Shown here piece after piece: positions 1 to 11,932 of a DNA stretch of 64,000 nucleotides (its first letter is position 1; each line of letters opens with the position of its first letter). The notes below the pieces were generated by a model that was not told where the DNA came from, searched no databases, and was given only the letters and a program-made list of their open reading frames with translations. Position numbers and translations under genes: made by a program. Location of the stretch: the NCBI RefSeq assembly GCF_000786105.1, contig NZ_JTEV01000003.1, forward strand, positions 186,001 to 250,000. The letters are read 5' to 3'. The DNA is from Bdellovibrio sp. ArHS (GTDB lineage Bacteria > Bdellovibrionota > Bdellovibrionia > Bdellovibrionales > Bdellovibrionaceae).

Positions 1-824
1 GCGGCAGCGATATTTTCAGGTCGCGTTTTGCGCATTAAAAGGTAACTCATAGTGAGGGTGCGATTTTTCATTGGCAGCTGTTCTTCCATTTTCAGGAACC
101 ATTCAGGCGCTTGAAAATGCACGCGATCATGACACCAGTCATGCTTGGACTGGGTCAGAAGAGGGCAGGGACCTTCATGGGTGCAAGGGGCCCATACGTG
201 ATACCCGTTTTCCAAAAGTTTTTGACGAAGTTGTAAGAGCTTTCTGCCGTCCTGTTGGGTGGACGGTTCAACTAACATCAGAGCTTCGCACTGATAAGCC
301 CATTCTGGAATGTCGGCAAGCTCGGTCAAAGAATAAGAAAACACGGCCAAAGTTTTTCCGGGATCTTTCAGCCGAGAAGCACTAAAGGTGCGAAGCCATT
401 CTTCGGCCTTGAACTGAGGGAAATATGTTTCAATAAGTTTTTGCGGCTCGCTGGCGCGTTCGACAAGTTGAAATTGCCAAGAATGTTTTTGCGCCAGACT
501 CAAAGACGCCGTGGCTAGGCCCGCACCAAAATCAACGACTCTTTCCAGGCCGTGAAAAAAGCTTCTTTTGTCAGCCTCAGCAATAATTCCTGCCAGACGA
601 GTGGAATTGAGAGGCAGATAATAACAAAGATAAGCCACCTGCGCCCACGACTCGTGCCAAGGTGTCACGTCGTCGGGTTTTTGAATAAAATAGTCCGACA
701 AAGCCAGAACACATTTTGCCAGCGCTTTGGAGTCCTGCAAAGACAGCTTGTAGTTTGCAAGAGCCTGAGAAATAGAGTCTTCAAAAGATTCGGGGAAGGT
801 GAACTGTCTTTGCATAGCTGACAT
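1..824 (-). CDS. Rsm22-like small-ribosomal-subunit methyltransferase (3' end cut by window)
   Basis: This minus-strand reading frame is open to the window edge, so the C-terminus is missing. It starts with ATG at 824, one base after the stop of the upstream glycosyltransferase gene, which implies translational coupling. A class I methyltransferase SAM-binding segment reads VVDFGAGLATAS at about residue 95. Towards the end a Cys/His-rich segment contains WAPCTHEGPCPL followed by KHDWCH, the signature I associate with the Rsm22 family, linked to the small subunit of (mitochondrial) ribosomes. The family call comes from motif memory. Whether it methylates RNA or acts as an assembly factor cannot be told from sequence. 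Confidence 0.8.
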   Translation of the reverse strand, partial: MSAMQRQFTFPESFEDSISQALANYKLSLQDSKALAKCVLALSDYFIQKPDDVTPWHESWAQVAYLCYYLPLNSTRLAGIIAEADKRSFFHGLERVVDFGAGLATASLSLAQKHSWQFQLVERASEPQKLIETYFPQFKAEEWLRTFSASRLKDPGKTLAVFSYSLTELADIPEWAYQCEALMLVEPSTQQDGRKLLQLRQKLLENGYHVWAPCTHEGPCPLLTQSKHDWCHDRVHFQAPEWFLKMEEQLPMKNRTLTMSYLLMRKTRPENIAA

Positions 825-825
825 T

Positions 826-1812
826 TTAAAGCGAAGACAAAGCTTTTAGCAAATCTTCAACGGAAATCTCGTCCATACAGCGGGGATCGACATGATCCTG
901 ATCCTGACTATGAGGCATGAAGATGCGAACATGCGGACCTCGCGCAGCCCAACGGCGTGGATGTTGAACCCGGACTGGACTGTAAATACCTAAAACGTGA
1001 GCGCCCAATGAGGCCGCCATATGGGCGACTCCGGTACTGGGAACGACGACGGCTTTGGCGTTTTTTAGAACCGTGAAAAGCTCTGTTGCTTTCAGTTGGT
1101 TTTGCAGGGACAGAACACGCGCATCGCCGGCAAAGTGTTCTTTGATGTCCTTGAGCCAAGGCTCATCGGCCGGGGTGCCGGTCAGAACAACCAAAGAATC
1201 TTTTTTTGCGGCAGAGATAAATTCAATATATTTTGCGATCGGCCAGTTTAAAGCCGAACCGGCCATTCCGGGATGAACCACAACGTATTGTCCCGAAGTC
1301 AGATTGTGTTTTGCCAAAAGCGCAGGATTCAAAGGCGCGAGCAATTTCAACTCGGGAGTTTTTTCCTGAGTGATCTCTTCTTCCACACCAAAGGCATGAA
1401 GAAGCAGATCTAAGTTGTAATCAGATTCATGCTGTACCGCCTGGCTGCGACGCTGGCGTAAGCCCCTATTTAAAAACAAAAAGCTATGCCATTGCGATTG
1501 AACCCCGGCCCGCACGGGCACATTTTCCGCCCACAGAGCATAACTCACCCACCACGGAGCTTGAAAACTGACGGCGACGTCAGGTTTAAAATCTTTCAGG
1601 AACGAACGCAACGATTGAAGCGAGGTCCGCCAATCATCTTTGGCCAGCTCTAGGTATTTTCGGTGGGGATCGGCGTTGTCGGGAACGAAGCCCAAACCTT
1701 TGGAAATCACCCAGTGAACATCCCGGTCTTTTAAAAAAGAAACCTGATCGACACACATGGTGCAGATCAGGTCGCCAATTTTATCAAGTCGGATCAGAAG
1801 AACCTTTTTCAC
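826..1812 (-). CDS. Glycosyltransferase family 9 (LPS heptosyltransferase-like)
   Basis: 328 residues, the usual length for GT9 enzymes such as WaaC/WaaF that add ADP-heptose to the LPS inner core at the inner membrane. The N-terminus MKKVLLIRLDKIGD is the typical first strand and loop of the family. The C-terminal nucleotide-sugar domain shows HPGMAG near residue 180 and PSTGVAHMAASLG near residue 260. The gene begins three bases after the gcvP stop, so it is probably cotranscribed with it. A heptose-7-phosphate kinase gene lies about 22 kb away in this window, consistent with heptose-containing LPS. The exact acceptor sugar is unknown. Confidence 0.88.
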   Translation of the reverse strand: MKKVLLIRLDKIGDLICTMCVDQVSFLKDRDVHWVISKGLGFVPDNADPHRKYLELAKDDWRTSLQSLRSFLKDFKPDVAVSFQAPWWVSYALWAENVPVRAGVQSQWHSFLFLNRGLRQRRSQAVQHESDYNLDLLLHAFGVEEEITQEKTPELKLLAPLNPALLAKHNLTSGQYVVVHPGMAGSALNWPIAKYIEFISAAKKDSLVVLTGTPADEPWLKDIKEHFAGDARVLSLQNQLKATELFTVLKNAKAVVVPSTGVAHMAASLGAHVLGIYSPVRVQHPRRWAARGPHVRIFMPHSQDQDHVDPRCMDEISVEDLLKALSSL

Positions 1813-1815
1813 TTC

Positions 1816-4689
<2,874 letters not shown>

Positions 4690-4788
4690 GTGCACCTCTA
4701 TAACGCCGTCGAGACTAGCACACCCCCCTAGGGTAATGAAAGATTTGTAAGGAGAGCAGGGGCGCTAATGCGAGGCGAAATGGGACTA

Positions 4789-5973
4789 TTAAGCCAGTTC
4801 AAGCGAAGTCGCCCGTCTTTTTTGTCCTCTCTGAAAAAGCAGGGTCGCGCCTAGGCAAAATGCCAGTCCGCCCAAAGAAACAGCAGGCCAACGACCCAGG
4901 CTCCAAAGCCAAGAGCCGATGTAGGAACCTAAAGCGCCGCCGACAAAATAGCTGAAGATATAAATGGAGCTTAAGCGCGAACGCGCCTCGGAAGAGACCT
5001 CGAACATGCGGGTCTGATTGGATATATGTGCGACCTGGATACCCAAATCCAAAAGCAAGACTCCCAGGATCACACCGATCACAGCTGTGGACGATAGAGC
5101 TAAGAGGGCAAAGGCCGCCATTGCACAGTAAAGTCCCAGGCGGATGGTAGCTGCAGGGCCTTTTTTATCGGCATAGCGACCGGCCAGGGGTGCCGCCAAA
5201 GCTCCGATCATTCCTAAAGCCCCGAACAGGCCGATGGTTTGCGGTGTGTAGCGAAAAGGCTCGCCTTCAAGCAAAAAAGTCAGCGTCGTCCAGAAGGCTG
5301 AAAAAGAGCCGAAAAGAATAGCGCCCATCAACGCAGCTTCACGAACCGTCGCATGGTTTTTGACTAAATCCCATGTGGAAGAAAGAAGAGCTTTGTAGGT
5401 GCCGCGAAAATGTGATTCCGCAGAAGGTAAAGCCCACTGCGTGATGACGGCTAAAAGAAGATTCACCGACCCGGCAAAAACAAAGACCATCTTCCAGCCA
5501 AAATTTTCCGCGACGAAACCGGCCAGCGTGCGCGCCATCAACGAGCCGATTAAAATACCGGAAGTGACGATGCCAACAATACGTCCTCGTTCTTCGGGAC
5601 GAGCGAGATTCGCCGAAAAGGAGATCAGAATCGTCGCCGAGACATTGAAGAAACCCATGACAAAACTCAAAGCACACAGAGTCAGAATGTTAGGGCTGAA
5701 GGACAAGGACAAAGCCAACAGTCCTGCCACAGTCATACTGGCTTGCAAAAGACGACGGCGGTTGAGCATGTCTCCCAACGGAACCAAAAGCAGAATGCCA
5801 ATCGCATAACCAATCAGAGTGAAAGCGGGCACCAGCGCGACCGATTTTTCACTCACGGCAAATTCACGGGCCAGAATACCCAGCAGCGGCTGATTGTAAT
5901 ACAAATTGCTGACAACCAGCGCGCACGCCACGAACATGAAGGAAACTTGAAATCGAGAAAGACCCTGACCCAT
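4789..5973 (-). CDS. MFS transporter (drug/small-molecule efflux type)
   Basis: 394 residues with about twelve hydrophobic segments and the classic short loop between helices 2 and 3, LLVPLGDMLNRRRLL, resembling the MFS G-D-x(3)-R-R motif. A similar loop (GRYADKKGPAAT) follows helix 8. The N-terminus FMFVACALVVSNLYYNQPLL resembles the YtbD/AraJ-like group of bacterial efflux proteins. It is a proton-driven inner-membrane carrier whose substrate cannot be predicted. There is no clear ribosome binding site before the ATG at 5973. It runs in the same direction as gcvP but 100 bases upstream, so it may be a separate unit. Confidence 0.88.
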   Translation of the reverse strand: MGQGLSRFQVSFMFVACALVVSNLYYNQPLLGILAREFAVSEKSVALVPAFTLIGYAIGILLLVPLGDMLNRRRLLQASMTVAGLLALSLSFSPNILTLCALSFVMGFFNVSATILISFSANLARPEERGRIVGIVTSGILIGSLMARTLAGFVAENFGWKMVFVFAGSVNLLLAVITQWALPSAESHFRGTYKALLSSTWDLVKNHATVREAALMGAILFGSFSAFWTTLTFLLEGEPFRYTPQTIGLFGALGMIGALAAPLAGRYADKKGPAATIRLGLYCAMAAFALLALSSTAVIGVILGVLLLDLGIQVAHISNQTRMFEVSSEARSRLSSIYIFSYFVGGALGSYIGSWLWSLGRWPAVSLGGLAFCLGATLLFQRGQKRRATSLELA

Positions 5974-6011
5974 ATCAATGGTGTTAATCCATCTTCAGGC
6001 GAGGAGCAAGT

Positions 6012-6761
6012 TCAGTTTCCTAATTCAGAATGACATTCGGAAACCACTTGCTTACGAGATTTTAAACCTTTTTCGCAAGAGCGAGTGAGTTCCCGAAGGA
6101 TTTTAAGTCTTTCATTGCCCCGTTTGGCGTCGTCAATGCGATCATTCAAAGAAGAGATTTCGCGCACCACTGCAGTTTGTAGTTGCACGGCAAGTGCTAA
6201 CTTGTCCGTCGTTGATTCCGCCTTGGCCTCGTGAATTTGCACAAGGACCTTTCGGAATGAGACGGGAAAAAGCTCGGACAGTATGCCGATCTCTTCAAGC
6301 TTCATTCGGAAGACCGGGTCGGAATGCGCACGTGCTCCTTCTTGTTGGTAAAAGCGAACCAGGTAATTGGTGCGTTCGTTCGTTAATAATTCGCGGTCCA
6401 TGAAAGTGGGATTGCAAAGAACGGAGCAGATTTCGGGTAAATTCTTTTGGGCAAGGGTCGCCGCCAGTTCGTCAAAAAGATTGAGCTCATGCACATAGGT
6501 ATGCCCGATATGGGTGAGTTCGCGCAGATTTGGATTCACTTCTTGATCTGTCCCTTTTTCCCCGGGGGCTAAAGGAAGGTTTGGGAGCATGGTGGCTTTG
6601 GCGACGGGCATTTTTTTGACAGGTTTTGTTGCCGGGGCCGTGGCTTTGCTTAACTGATCAATGGCAAAATAAGAAAGAGCGGTGATGCTCATCAGGGCGC
6701 AAGTGATTGCACCCAGAACAAAGAAAAGAACGTATTTAAGAAGACGTTTTACAAAGCGCAT
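6012..6761 (-). CDS. Membrane-anchored protein of unknown function
   Basis: I place the start at the ATG at 6761 (249 residues). The frame extends further upstream, but that would overlap the preceding gene and put a basic non-membrane stretch before the membrane segment. The chain begins MRFVKRLLKYVLFFVLGA, a positively charged end followed by one transmembrane helix. After that come a Pro/Lys-rich linker and a mostly helical, charged domain of about 170 residues with three cysteines. The likely topology is a short cytoplasmic tail and a large periplasmic domain. I recognise no family. It lies 67 bases downstream of another exported protein and may share its transcript. Confidence 0.7.
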   Translation of the reverse strand: MRFVKRLLKYVLFFVLGAITCALMSITALSYFAIDQLSKATAPATKPVKKMPVAKATMLPNLPLAPGEKGTDQEVNPNLRELTHIGHTYVHELNLFDELAATLAQKNLPEICSVLCNPTFMDRELLTNERTNYLVRFYQQEGARAHSDPVFRMKLEEIGILSELFPVSFRKVLVQIHEAKAESTTDKLALAVQLQTAVVREISSLNDRIDDAKRGNERLKILRELTRSCEKGLKSRKQVVSECHSELGN

Positions 6762-6828
6762 GGAACTTCCCAACCTAACAGACGAAATGGGGGCTGTCAG
6801 CACAGACCACGACCTGCGTAGGGAACTT

Positions 6829-7608
6829 TTAAGTGGCAAAGACTTTAGAGCAGCTAGGGAAGAACTTTTCCTCGGGTCGAAGATGGTTCTTTTTGAAGTA
6901 TTCAAACATGTCTTTGAAATAGTTGTTGTAAAAAGGGTCCATCAAACCGCCCGGTTTGACATTGTACTCCCAAGCGCTGGGCCCAATTTTATTGGGCTCG
7001 GTGACGAATAAGCGCAGCTTTCCATCGGTGGAATATTTTTGAAAGTTTTTAAACCATTCTTCCAAGGGCACCGGTCTGCCGATAAAAGTATCGACCGCGT
7101 ACCAGCCGGAGTGATCGCTGGCCTTCACAATAGTCGTGACGTGAAATTGCCAATCAATCGAGCCCGTTCGCATCGGACCGACGACAAAGACTTTTTTAAT
7201 AGCATCTTTAGAAACACCATGACGAAGTAATTCTAAATGCGCATAAAGCGCACGACCGAAACAAAAGCCGACGATGCCTTTCGGATCATACTTCTGTCCA
7301 CCCCGATAACCAGTGACTTCATTTTGATTCGTCTTCTGAATGATGGCCTGGGCTTGCTGCGCACTGACCCCATCGATCCGATGCTGGCTGGAGGGTTTGA
7401 AGTTATTGATTTCTTCCATCAGGCGGCGGTTGTTTTCAGTGATATCCTGGCCGCTGTAAACTTCCTGGCCACGCATAAAATACAGATCCGCACGAATATC
7501 CATTTCGTTCCAACTGGCCGCATGCGACGTCGCCGCATAGGCCAGCGCGAACGCGATCGCGCAAAGAAAAACGCCTTGTTTTCTAAATCTAAAAGTGGAC
7601 TTTTTCAT
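6829..7608 (-). CDS. Exported protein with a possible Cys-His-Asp (transglutaminase/protein-glutaminase-like) triad
   Basis: 259 residues from the ATG at 7608. A signal peptide ends near SHA-ASW (about residue 30). The mature part contains GFCFGRALYAH (Cys about 116), DWQFHVTTIV (His about 156) and WYAVDTFIG (Asp about 173). The order and spacing C...H...D, with His on a strand followed by Asp on the next strand, is that of the papain/transglutaminase fold and of protein-glutaminase domains. I infer a periplasmic or secreted cysteine enzyme. The fold assignment is from motif spacing only and is tentative. Confidence 0.65.
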   Translation of the reverse strand: MKKSTFRFRKQGVFLCAIAFALAYAATSHAASWNEMDIRADLYFMRGQEVYSGQDITENNRRLMEEINNFKPSSQHRIDGVSAQQAQAIIQKTNQNEVTGYRGGQKYDPKGIVGFCFGRALYAHLELLRHGVSKDAIKKVFVVGPMRTGSIDWQFHVTTIVKASDHSGWYAVDTFIGRPVPLEEWFKNFQKYSTDGKLRLFVTEPNKIGPSAWEYNVKPGGLMDPFYNNYFKDMFEYFKKNHLRPEEKFFPSCSKVFAT

Positions 7609-7770
7609 AACCAATTCCTGATACGCCGATTAAAGCAAAAGCTTTGCCGTCCCAAGAAGGGGAGAACTGGAAAATAGAAGCTTTGGCCTGGCTAAGTTTT
7701 GGTCAGGTGGCTATCTTTGGCGGCCCTGCGGCCGTCCCCTGGTAATGTCGTTTTCCATGGGGCTCTTGGT

Positions 7771-7797
7771 AAAAAAAAGGAAGGCTTGCGGCCTTCC
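7771..7797 (-). terminator. Rho-independent terminator of the histone-like gene
   Basis: On the minus strand a 7-bp stem (GGAAGGC / GCCTTCC, with a 5-base loop) is followed by eight T residues. It lies 27 bases after the stop codon of the H1-like gene, the standard position for an intrinsic terminator. Confidence 0.9.
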
Positions 7798-7823
7798 TTT
7801 TCACTTTAAGCAGTCACTAAAAA

Positions 7824-8297
7824 TTACTTCGCTTTCTTAGTGGCTTTCTTCGTCGTCTTACGAGCAGCGGGTTTTGCCGCGGTTTTTTTGCTTGTCGCTT
7901 TTGCCGCTTTCTTCGTCGTCGCTTTTTTTGCGGAAGATTTTTTCATCGTTTTGTTGAAAAGAGATTTTTCCAATTTCGATTTTTGTGCCACGGCTTTCTT
8001 TTTGTAAGCGGCGATGTTTTTTTCCAAATCATCCGCAGACTTTTTCAATTTCGCGATGGTCGTGTTCACTTCTTTTTCGATTTTCGCTTCAGAAGTGCTC
8101 AATACTTTTACGATCTCTTGATATTTCTTCCAGGCAAGTTCGATTTGCTCTTCTTTTTTCTGATCGAAAGATTTTTTAAGCTCGGACTCTTTCTTTTTGA
8201 TTTCGTCGTTCAGCTTTTGGAAGTTTTCAAGAAGGTTTTGCACACCTTTGTTTGCAGAGATATTTTCCAAAATTTTTTGAAATGCTGCTGTAGCCAC
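7824..8297 (-). CDS. Histone H1-like Lys/Ala-rich DNA-binding protein
   Basis: 157 residues in two parts. Residues 1-110 are a highly charged helical region likely to form a coiled coil (many Lys/Glu heptads, KELKK-type runs). Residues 115-157 are almost only Lys, Ala and Thr in KKATTKKAAK-like repeats, resembling the C-terminal tail of eukaryotic H1 and of bacterial H1-like proteins. The likely role is nucleoid binding or compaction, with the coiled coil for self-association. A ribosome binding site (AGGAG, 9 bases upstream) and a strong terminator show that it is a compact monocistronic gene. The tail repeats are low-complexity, so homology searches will be unreliable. Confidence 0.78.
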   Translation of the reverse strand: MATAAFQKILENISANKGVQNLLENFQKLNDEIKKKESELKKSFDQKKEEQIELAWKKYQEIVKVLSTSEAKIEKEVNTTIAKLKKSADDLEKNIAAYKKKAVAQKSKLEKSLFNKTMKKSSAKKATTKKAAKATSKKTAAKPAARKTTKKATKKAK

Positions 8298-8360
8298 AAG
8301 AGTCTCCTTTGTTAAGACCTAACATACACTCACAAGGGGCGAATTAAAAGCCCCTCGGGA

Positions 8361-8684
8361 CTATTTTGACGTAAAATTAATTGTTTCCAACCAGACTTCG
8401 CGTTGCGCAGAAAACTGACCGGGGAATTTCTCAAGGCCCTTTTCGCGGGCTTTCATCGCGTGTTCGGTCATGTAAACCTTCATCGCATCTTCGTCCTTCA
8501 GCGTGTAGATGACTTTGACATCTTTGCTGGAGGCTTCAAGATTGCCGCCCTTACGCAGGCACAGTTCCGCTCCGACAAATCCCGGAAAGGCCAGCATTTC
8601 GGGAATGTGTTCGTTTTTAAGCCAGTCTACGTACTCAGAATAAACTTCATGACGAACCATCACATGGACAAGGTATTTAACCAT
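8361..8684 (-). CDS. DUF4286 family protein
   Basis: 107 residues matching the DUF4286 pattern: an N-terminal strand MVKYLVHVMV, then DWLKNEHIPEMLAFPGF, and the end AQREVWLET. Such proteins adopt a small ferredoxin-like alpha/beta fold; their function is not established. It lies ten bases downstream of the tldE-like gene in the same direction and is probably the last gene of the tldD-tldE operon. I see no signal peptide, so it is cytoplasmic. Confidence 0.82.
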   Translation of the reverse strand: MVKYLVHVMVRHEVYSEYVDWLKNEHIPEMLAFPGFVGAELCLRKGGNLEASSKDVKVIYTLKDEDAMKVYMTEHAMKAREKGLEKFPGQFSAQREVWLETINFTSK

Positions 8685-8694
8685 CGGATAACCC

Positions 8695-10032
8695 CTACAA
8701 GGTGAATTTGAAGTCTTTGATTAGCATACCGGGGATCTTTTTTCCACCGAAAGCACGGTTTTCATAAGTCAAAACCATGGGATCGATGGCTTGAAAGTCT
8801 GTGACGGCCATCAGGTTTTCGCCCAGGCAGTCATAAAGGCTTTCATCAAAGCGCATATCGGCGATGGGGGCGACAATTTCGCCGTTTTCCACCCAGAAGC
8901 AGGCATAACGAGTCATGCCCGTAATTCGAGCATTCATTCTATCTGACCAATTCAAGTAGTGAAGATTGGATAAATAAAGTCCTGTTCCCAATTCCTTTAG
9001 AACATCCTGTTCTTTTAACGAGCCGGGTAAAATCTCCATCGCCCGCGGATATTCACCAGCGTCGGCGCCATTGCCTTCCACCGAGTATTCTTTTGCCGAC
9101 CGGGTGCTGATCATAAAATTCTTAAGCTGCCCCGCTTGGATAAGATCCAGACTTTCAGGGGCCAGTTCACCCAAACTGTTGAAGCGATGAATAAGACCCA
9201 GGCTGTAGTTTTCACGAATCGACAGTAAAGAGGACAACGTCTTTTCTTGATCGGCCAACTTTTGCAGAGCAGAGCCACCTTGTTTGTAAGCCGTAAAGCT
9301 CAGGGCTCCCCAAGAAAACATCGTGGCCATTTCCGCCACCGCTCCCGGGGCCAGATAAGTGCGATACGCACCCGGCGCCAAAGTCTTTTTAGGTCGATCC
9401 ATCAGACGGAGCTGATTTTTACTTTGCGCCAGATTGCCTTCAAAATCTTTTTGCTCCCAGTGCGTGCCGGCATAAACAGACTTCACGGCCTTTTCGCCCA
9501 AATAAAGAGAGTAGTCCATGAAGAAGTTTTCTGTCGCAAACCAGTGACTTTGCCCTTGTGAATTTTTGTTGGCAGAAATCAACGGGCCGGCACAGTAAAG
9601 CCCCGCAAGGTCCACGCCCGCAGCGGGCTGGGTGATGGCGGCAATGACGGCCTCGCCCGGAAGCAGAGAGCCCTTAAAGGTGCTGTCGCTGACGCCGTTG
9701 TTTTTCAAAGGAACCTGATAGGGATCTTCGGGCAGCAACGCACATTCTTTGCGGGCTTCAGAAAGCCAGAAAGTCGCGCGGGACTTATCTTCCGCCTCAT
9801 CACCCGTGATGGAAAAACTGAAAGAGGCGGTTCTGCCGTCTTTTTGCAGAAGCAGGCTCAATGTCTTTTGTTCAACTGTGGTGTTTTGCCGAACTTTGCT
9901 GCCATTAAAGCGAATGAATAAAGATTCTTCCGCGTGCAGATTGACGTTGGCTTCTTCGCCCGGCTGTAAGTTCGCCAGAATAAAGTCCGCCACGGTGTTG
10001 AATGATTTTTTTGTATTTTCAGTAAAATTCAT
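8695..10032 (-). CDS. TldE/PmbA-like subunit of the TldD/TldE metalloprotease
   Basis: 445 residues from the ATG at 10032, which has AGGAAGG eight bases upstream; a longer frame would run back into tldD. The overall pattern is the TldD/PmbA fold, but there is no HExxxH motif, as expected for the non-catalytic partner TldE. In E. coli the heterodimer degrades or matures peptides (microcin B17, CcdA). The C-terminal part (GMTRYACFWVENGEIVAPI) matches the conserved family end. It starts 11 bases after tldD, so the two subunits are co-produced. Confidence 0.87.
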   Translation of the reverse strand: MNFTENTKKSFNTVADFILANLQPGEEANVNLHAEESLFIRFNGSKVRQNTTVEQKTLSLLLQKDGRTASFSFSITGDEAEDKSRATFWLSEARKECALLPEDPYQVPLKNNGVSDSTFKGSLLPGEAVIAAITQPAAGVDLAGLYCAGPLISANKNSQGQSHWFATENFFMDYSLYLGEKAVKSVYAGTHWEQKDFEGNLAQSKNQLRLMDRPKKTLAPGAYRTYLAPGAVAEMATMFSWGALSFTAYKQGGSALQKLADQEKTLSSLLSIRENYSLGLIHRFNSLGELAPESLDLIQAGQLKNFMISTRSAKEYSVEGNGADAGEYPRAMEILPGSLKEQDVLKELGTGLYLSNLHYLNWSDRMNARITGMTRYACFWVENGEIVAPIADMRFDESLYDCLGENLMAVTDFQAIDPMVLTYENRAFGGKKIPGMLIKDFKFTL

Positions 10033-10043
10033 GACCGACCTTC

Positions 10044-11468
10044 CTATGCACCAAACACTTCGACATTCGCAAACAGGCAATACGGAGTTGTGTGACCGAC
10101 ACGGATCACCTGATTAGGTTCCCCTTTGCCGCAGAAGGGAGAACCGTAGGTTTCGCGATTTTCGCTGACCGCTTTTAAACCATTCCAGAATTTCACAGTG
10201 GTGCCGCGATAGTTTGGATTCTTCAGTGTCTTCGTGATTTTTCCGTTTTCGATAAGCTTTGCATATTCGCAACCGAACTGGAATTTATTGCGGTAATCAT
10301 CGATCGACCAGGATTTATTGGCCATCATAAACACGCCGCGCTCGACGGAGGCAATCATGTCTTGGAATTTGGAGGTCCCGGGTTCCAAGTTGATGTTGGC
10401 CATGCGATCAATGGGCGCACGATTCCACGATGCCGAACGGAAGTTGGCAACGCCAGGAAGATTCAAGCGGGCTTGGGATTCAAGTCCTCCCAAACCTCGT
10501 ACCAGAACACCGTCTTGAATCAAAAATTCTTTAGTGGCTGGAAGACCTGAATCATCAAACGCGTAAGAAGCCATGGCATCAGCGACGGTCGGATCAAAAG
10601 TGACGTTCATCAGGGGCGAGCCGTACTGAAGTTTTCCGAAGTCCTCAGGCTTAACGAAGCTCCAACCGGCATAATTGCGTTCATCGCCCAGAATGCGGTC
10701 GTATTCCAGAGGGTGGCCGATGGATTCGTGCACTTGCAAGGTCATCTGATCCGGGGCTAACAACAGATCCAAAGTCTCATTCGGGCAGTTGTCAGCAAGA
10801 AGCAACTCTACGGATTCTTCAGCAATGCGTTTGCTGCGGTTCAAAATATCGGCACGATTGAAAACTTCCGCGCCAATTTGCAGACAACGAGCGAGGCCCC
10901 CACCATCGGAACGCGTCTGGGTTTCGCCGGCGCCTCCCGCTGTGGCCGAAAAGTCCGTACTGACGATGGAAAAGTTTTGTCTGACCTCAGCGCCAGAAGA
11001 AGTGACGGAATGAAAAGCTGTTTCGACAATCATCGCTCCGGCCGAGCGGCTCAAGATCTTATCAGACACCTTCATGGCGCAAGTGGCGTCGACCAGAACA
11101 TCAGAGATCTCTTTTGCAGAAATAGAATCCATCGGACGAAGAATTGGCGAGGAATAACTTCCTTGAGTCGCAGGACGTTGCGCGGTGGTGAAATTGTGGA
11201 CTTTTTGTGAGGCCCCAGATCGCGCCATCGCCACGGCTTTGCCTAGGGCTCTTTTGATCCCAGACTCGGTCAGATCACTCGTTCCGGAAAAGCCGAAGTG
11301 GCCATTGACTAAAACCTCGACCATCACACCTTGATCAAAGAAGACAGAATTGCCGTCGACTTTTTCATCGCGGACTCTGCGTTGTGTGGTTTTTTCAGTG
11401 ACGTGACGTAAACTGACCCAGTCTGCGGCCGTTTTCACTTGGTTGAGGGTTCGTTGTAAATCGAGCAT
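10044..11468 (-). CDS. tldD: Zinc metalloprotease TldD
   Basis: 474 residues. The zinc-binding motif HESIGH (HExxxH) is at about residue 245, and a late Cys (SPFCGKGEPN) fits the C-terminal conserved segment. TldD forms a heterodimer with TldE, in which unfolded peptides enter a central cavity. It is the first gene of a three-gene minus-strand unit (tldD, tldE-like, DUF4286). The ATG at 11468 is preceded by a purine-rich GGAAAGGGGCCCT segment. Confidence 0.93.
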   Translation of the reverse strand: MLDLQRTLNQVKTAADWVSLRHVTEKTTQRRVRDEKVDGNSVFFDQGVMVEVLVNGHFGFSGTSDLTESGIKRALGKAVAMARSGASQKVHNFTTAQRPATQGSYSSPILRPMDSISAKEISDVLVDATCAMKVSDKILSRSAGAMIVETAFHSVTSSGAEVRQNFSIVSTDFSATAGGAGETQTRSDGGGLARCLQIGAEVFNRADILNRSKRIAEESVELLLADNCPNETLDLLLAPDQMTLQVHESIGHPLEYDRILGDERNYAGWSFVKPEDFGKLQYGSPLMNVTFDPTVADAMASYAFDDSGLPATKEFLIQDGVLVRGLGGLESQARLNLPGVANFRSASWNRAPIDRMANINLEPGTSKFQDMIASVERGVFMMANKSWSIDDYRNKFQFGCEYAKLIENGKITKTLKNPNYRGTTVKFWNGLKAVSENRETYGSPFCGKGEPNQVIRVGHTTPYCLFANVEVFGA

Positions 11469-11680
11469 TTAGGGCCCCTTTCCTCAATGTAATTCAACAG
11501 TTCCAATAATGGATGCTATTAGAAAACTCAATCTCCAAAAGATCGATTGTTAAAAGTCGCACTGAGTAATACTTGGGGAGCTTCGACAAGACTCGGTGGC
11601 AAAAATACTTGGCAAGCCCTTTGCTTTATATCTTTGACAGGAGGAGCTGGTGTCATAAAGACCCAGCAGAAAATGAAGTT

Positions 11681-11920
11681 ATGAGAATCGTTCTGGCACT
11701 TCTATCAACACTGATGATCGCGATGTTCACATACTTGGTTCCGGCTCAAGCCGCGGGTTCCATGACCCCCTCTTGCCTGATGGCGAGTGAAGGAATTTAC
11801 CAGGGTCTTTGGGTGAAACACCGGATTTACGTCAATGAAGATGTGGTTTATGGTGCGAATGATATGAATTCAATCCTCACTCAACTGGAAAACTTGCGTA
11901 ACGAGGGCCTTTGCCGCTAA
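11681..11920 (+). CDS. Small exported protein of unknown function
   Basis: 79 residues from the ATG at 11681. That start gives a clean signal peptide (MRIVLALLSTLMIAMF, cleavage near AQA-AG); the longer upstream frame puts about 36 charged residues before it. The mature chain is about 54 residues, with two Cys (PSCLM and GLCR at the end) that could form one disulfide. No family is recognised. It ends 12 bases before the epmA-like gene and may be cotranscribed with it. Confidence 0.6.
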   Translation: MRIVLALLSTLMIAMFTYLVPAQAAGSMTPSCLMASEGIYQGLWVKHRIYVNEDVVYGANDMNSILTQLENLRNEGLCR

Positions 11921-11932
11921 AGTGGCAGGGCT

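Noticed and set aside
4690-4788. Possible glycine riboswitch before gcvP
   Set aside because: The gap is under 100 bases and no glycine-aptamer core is visible.
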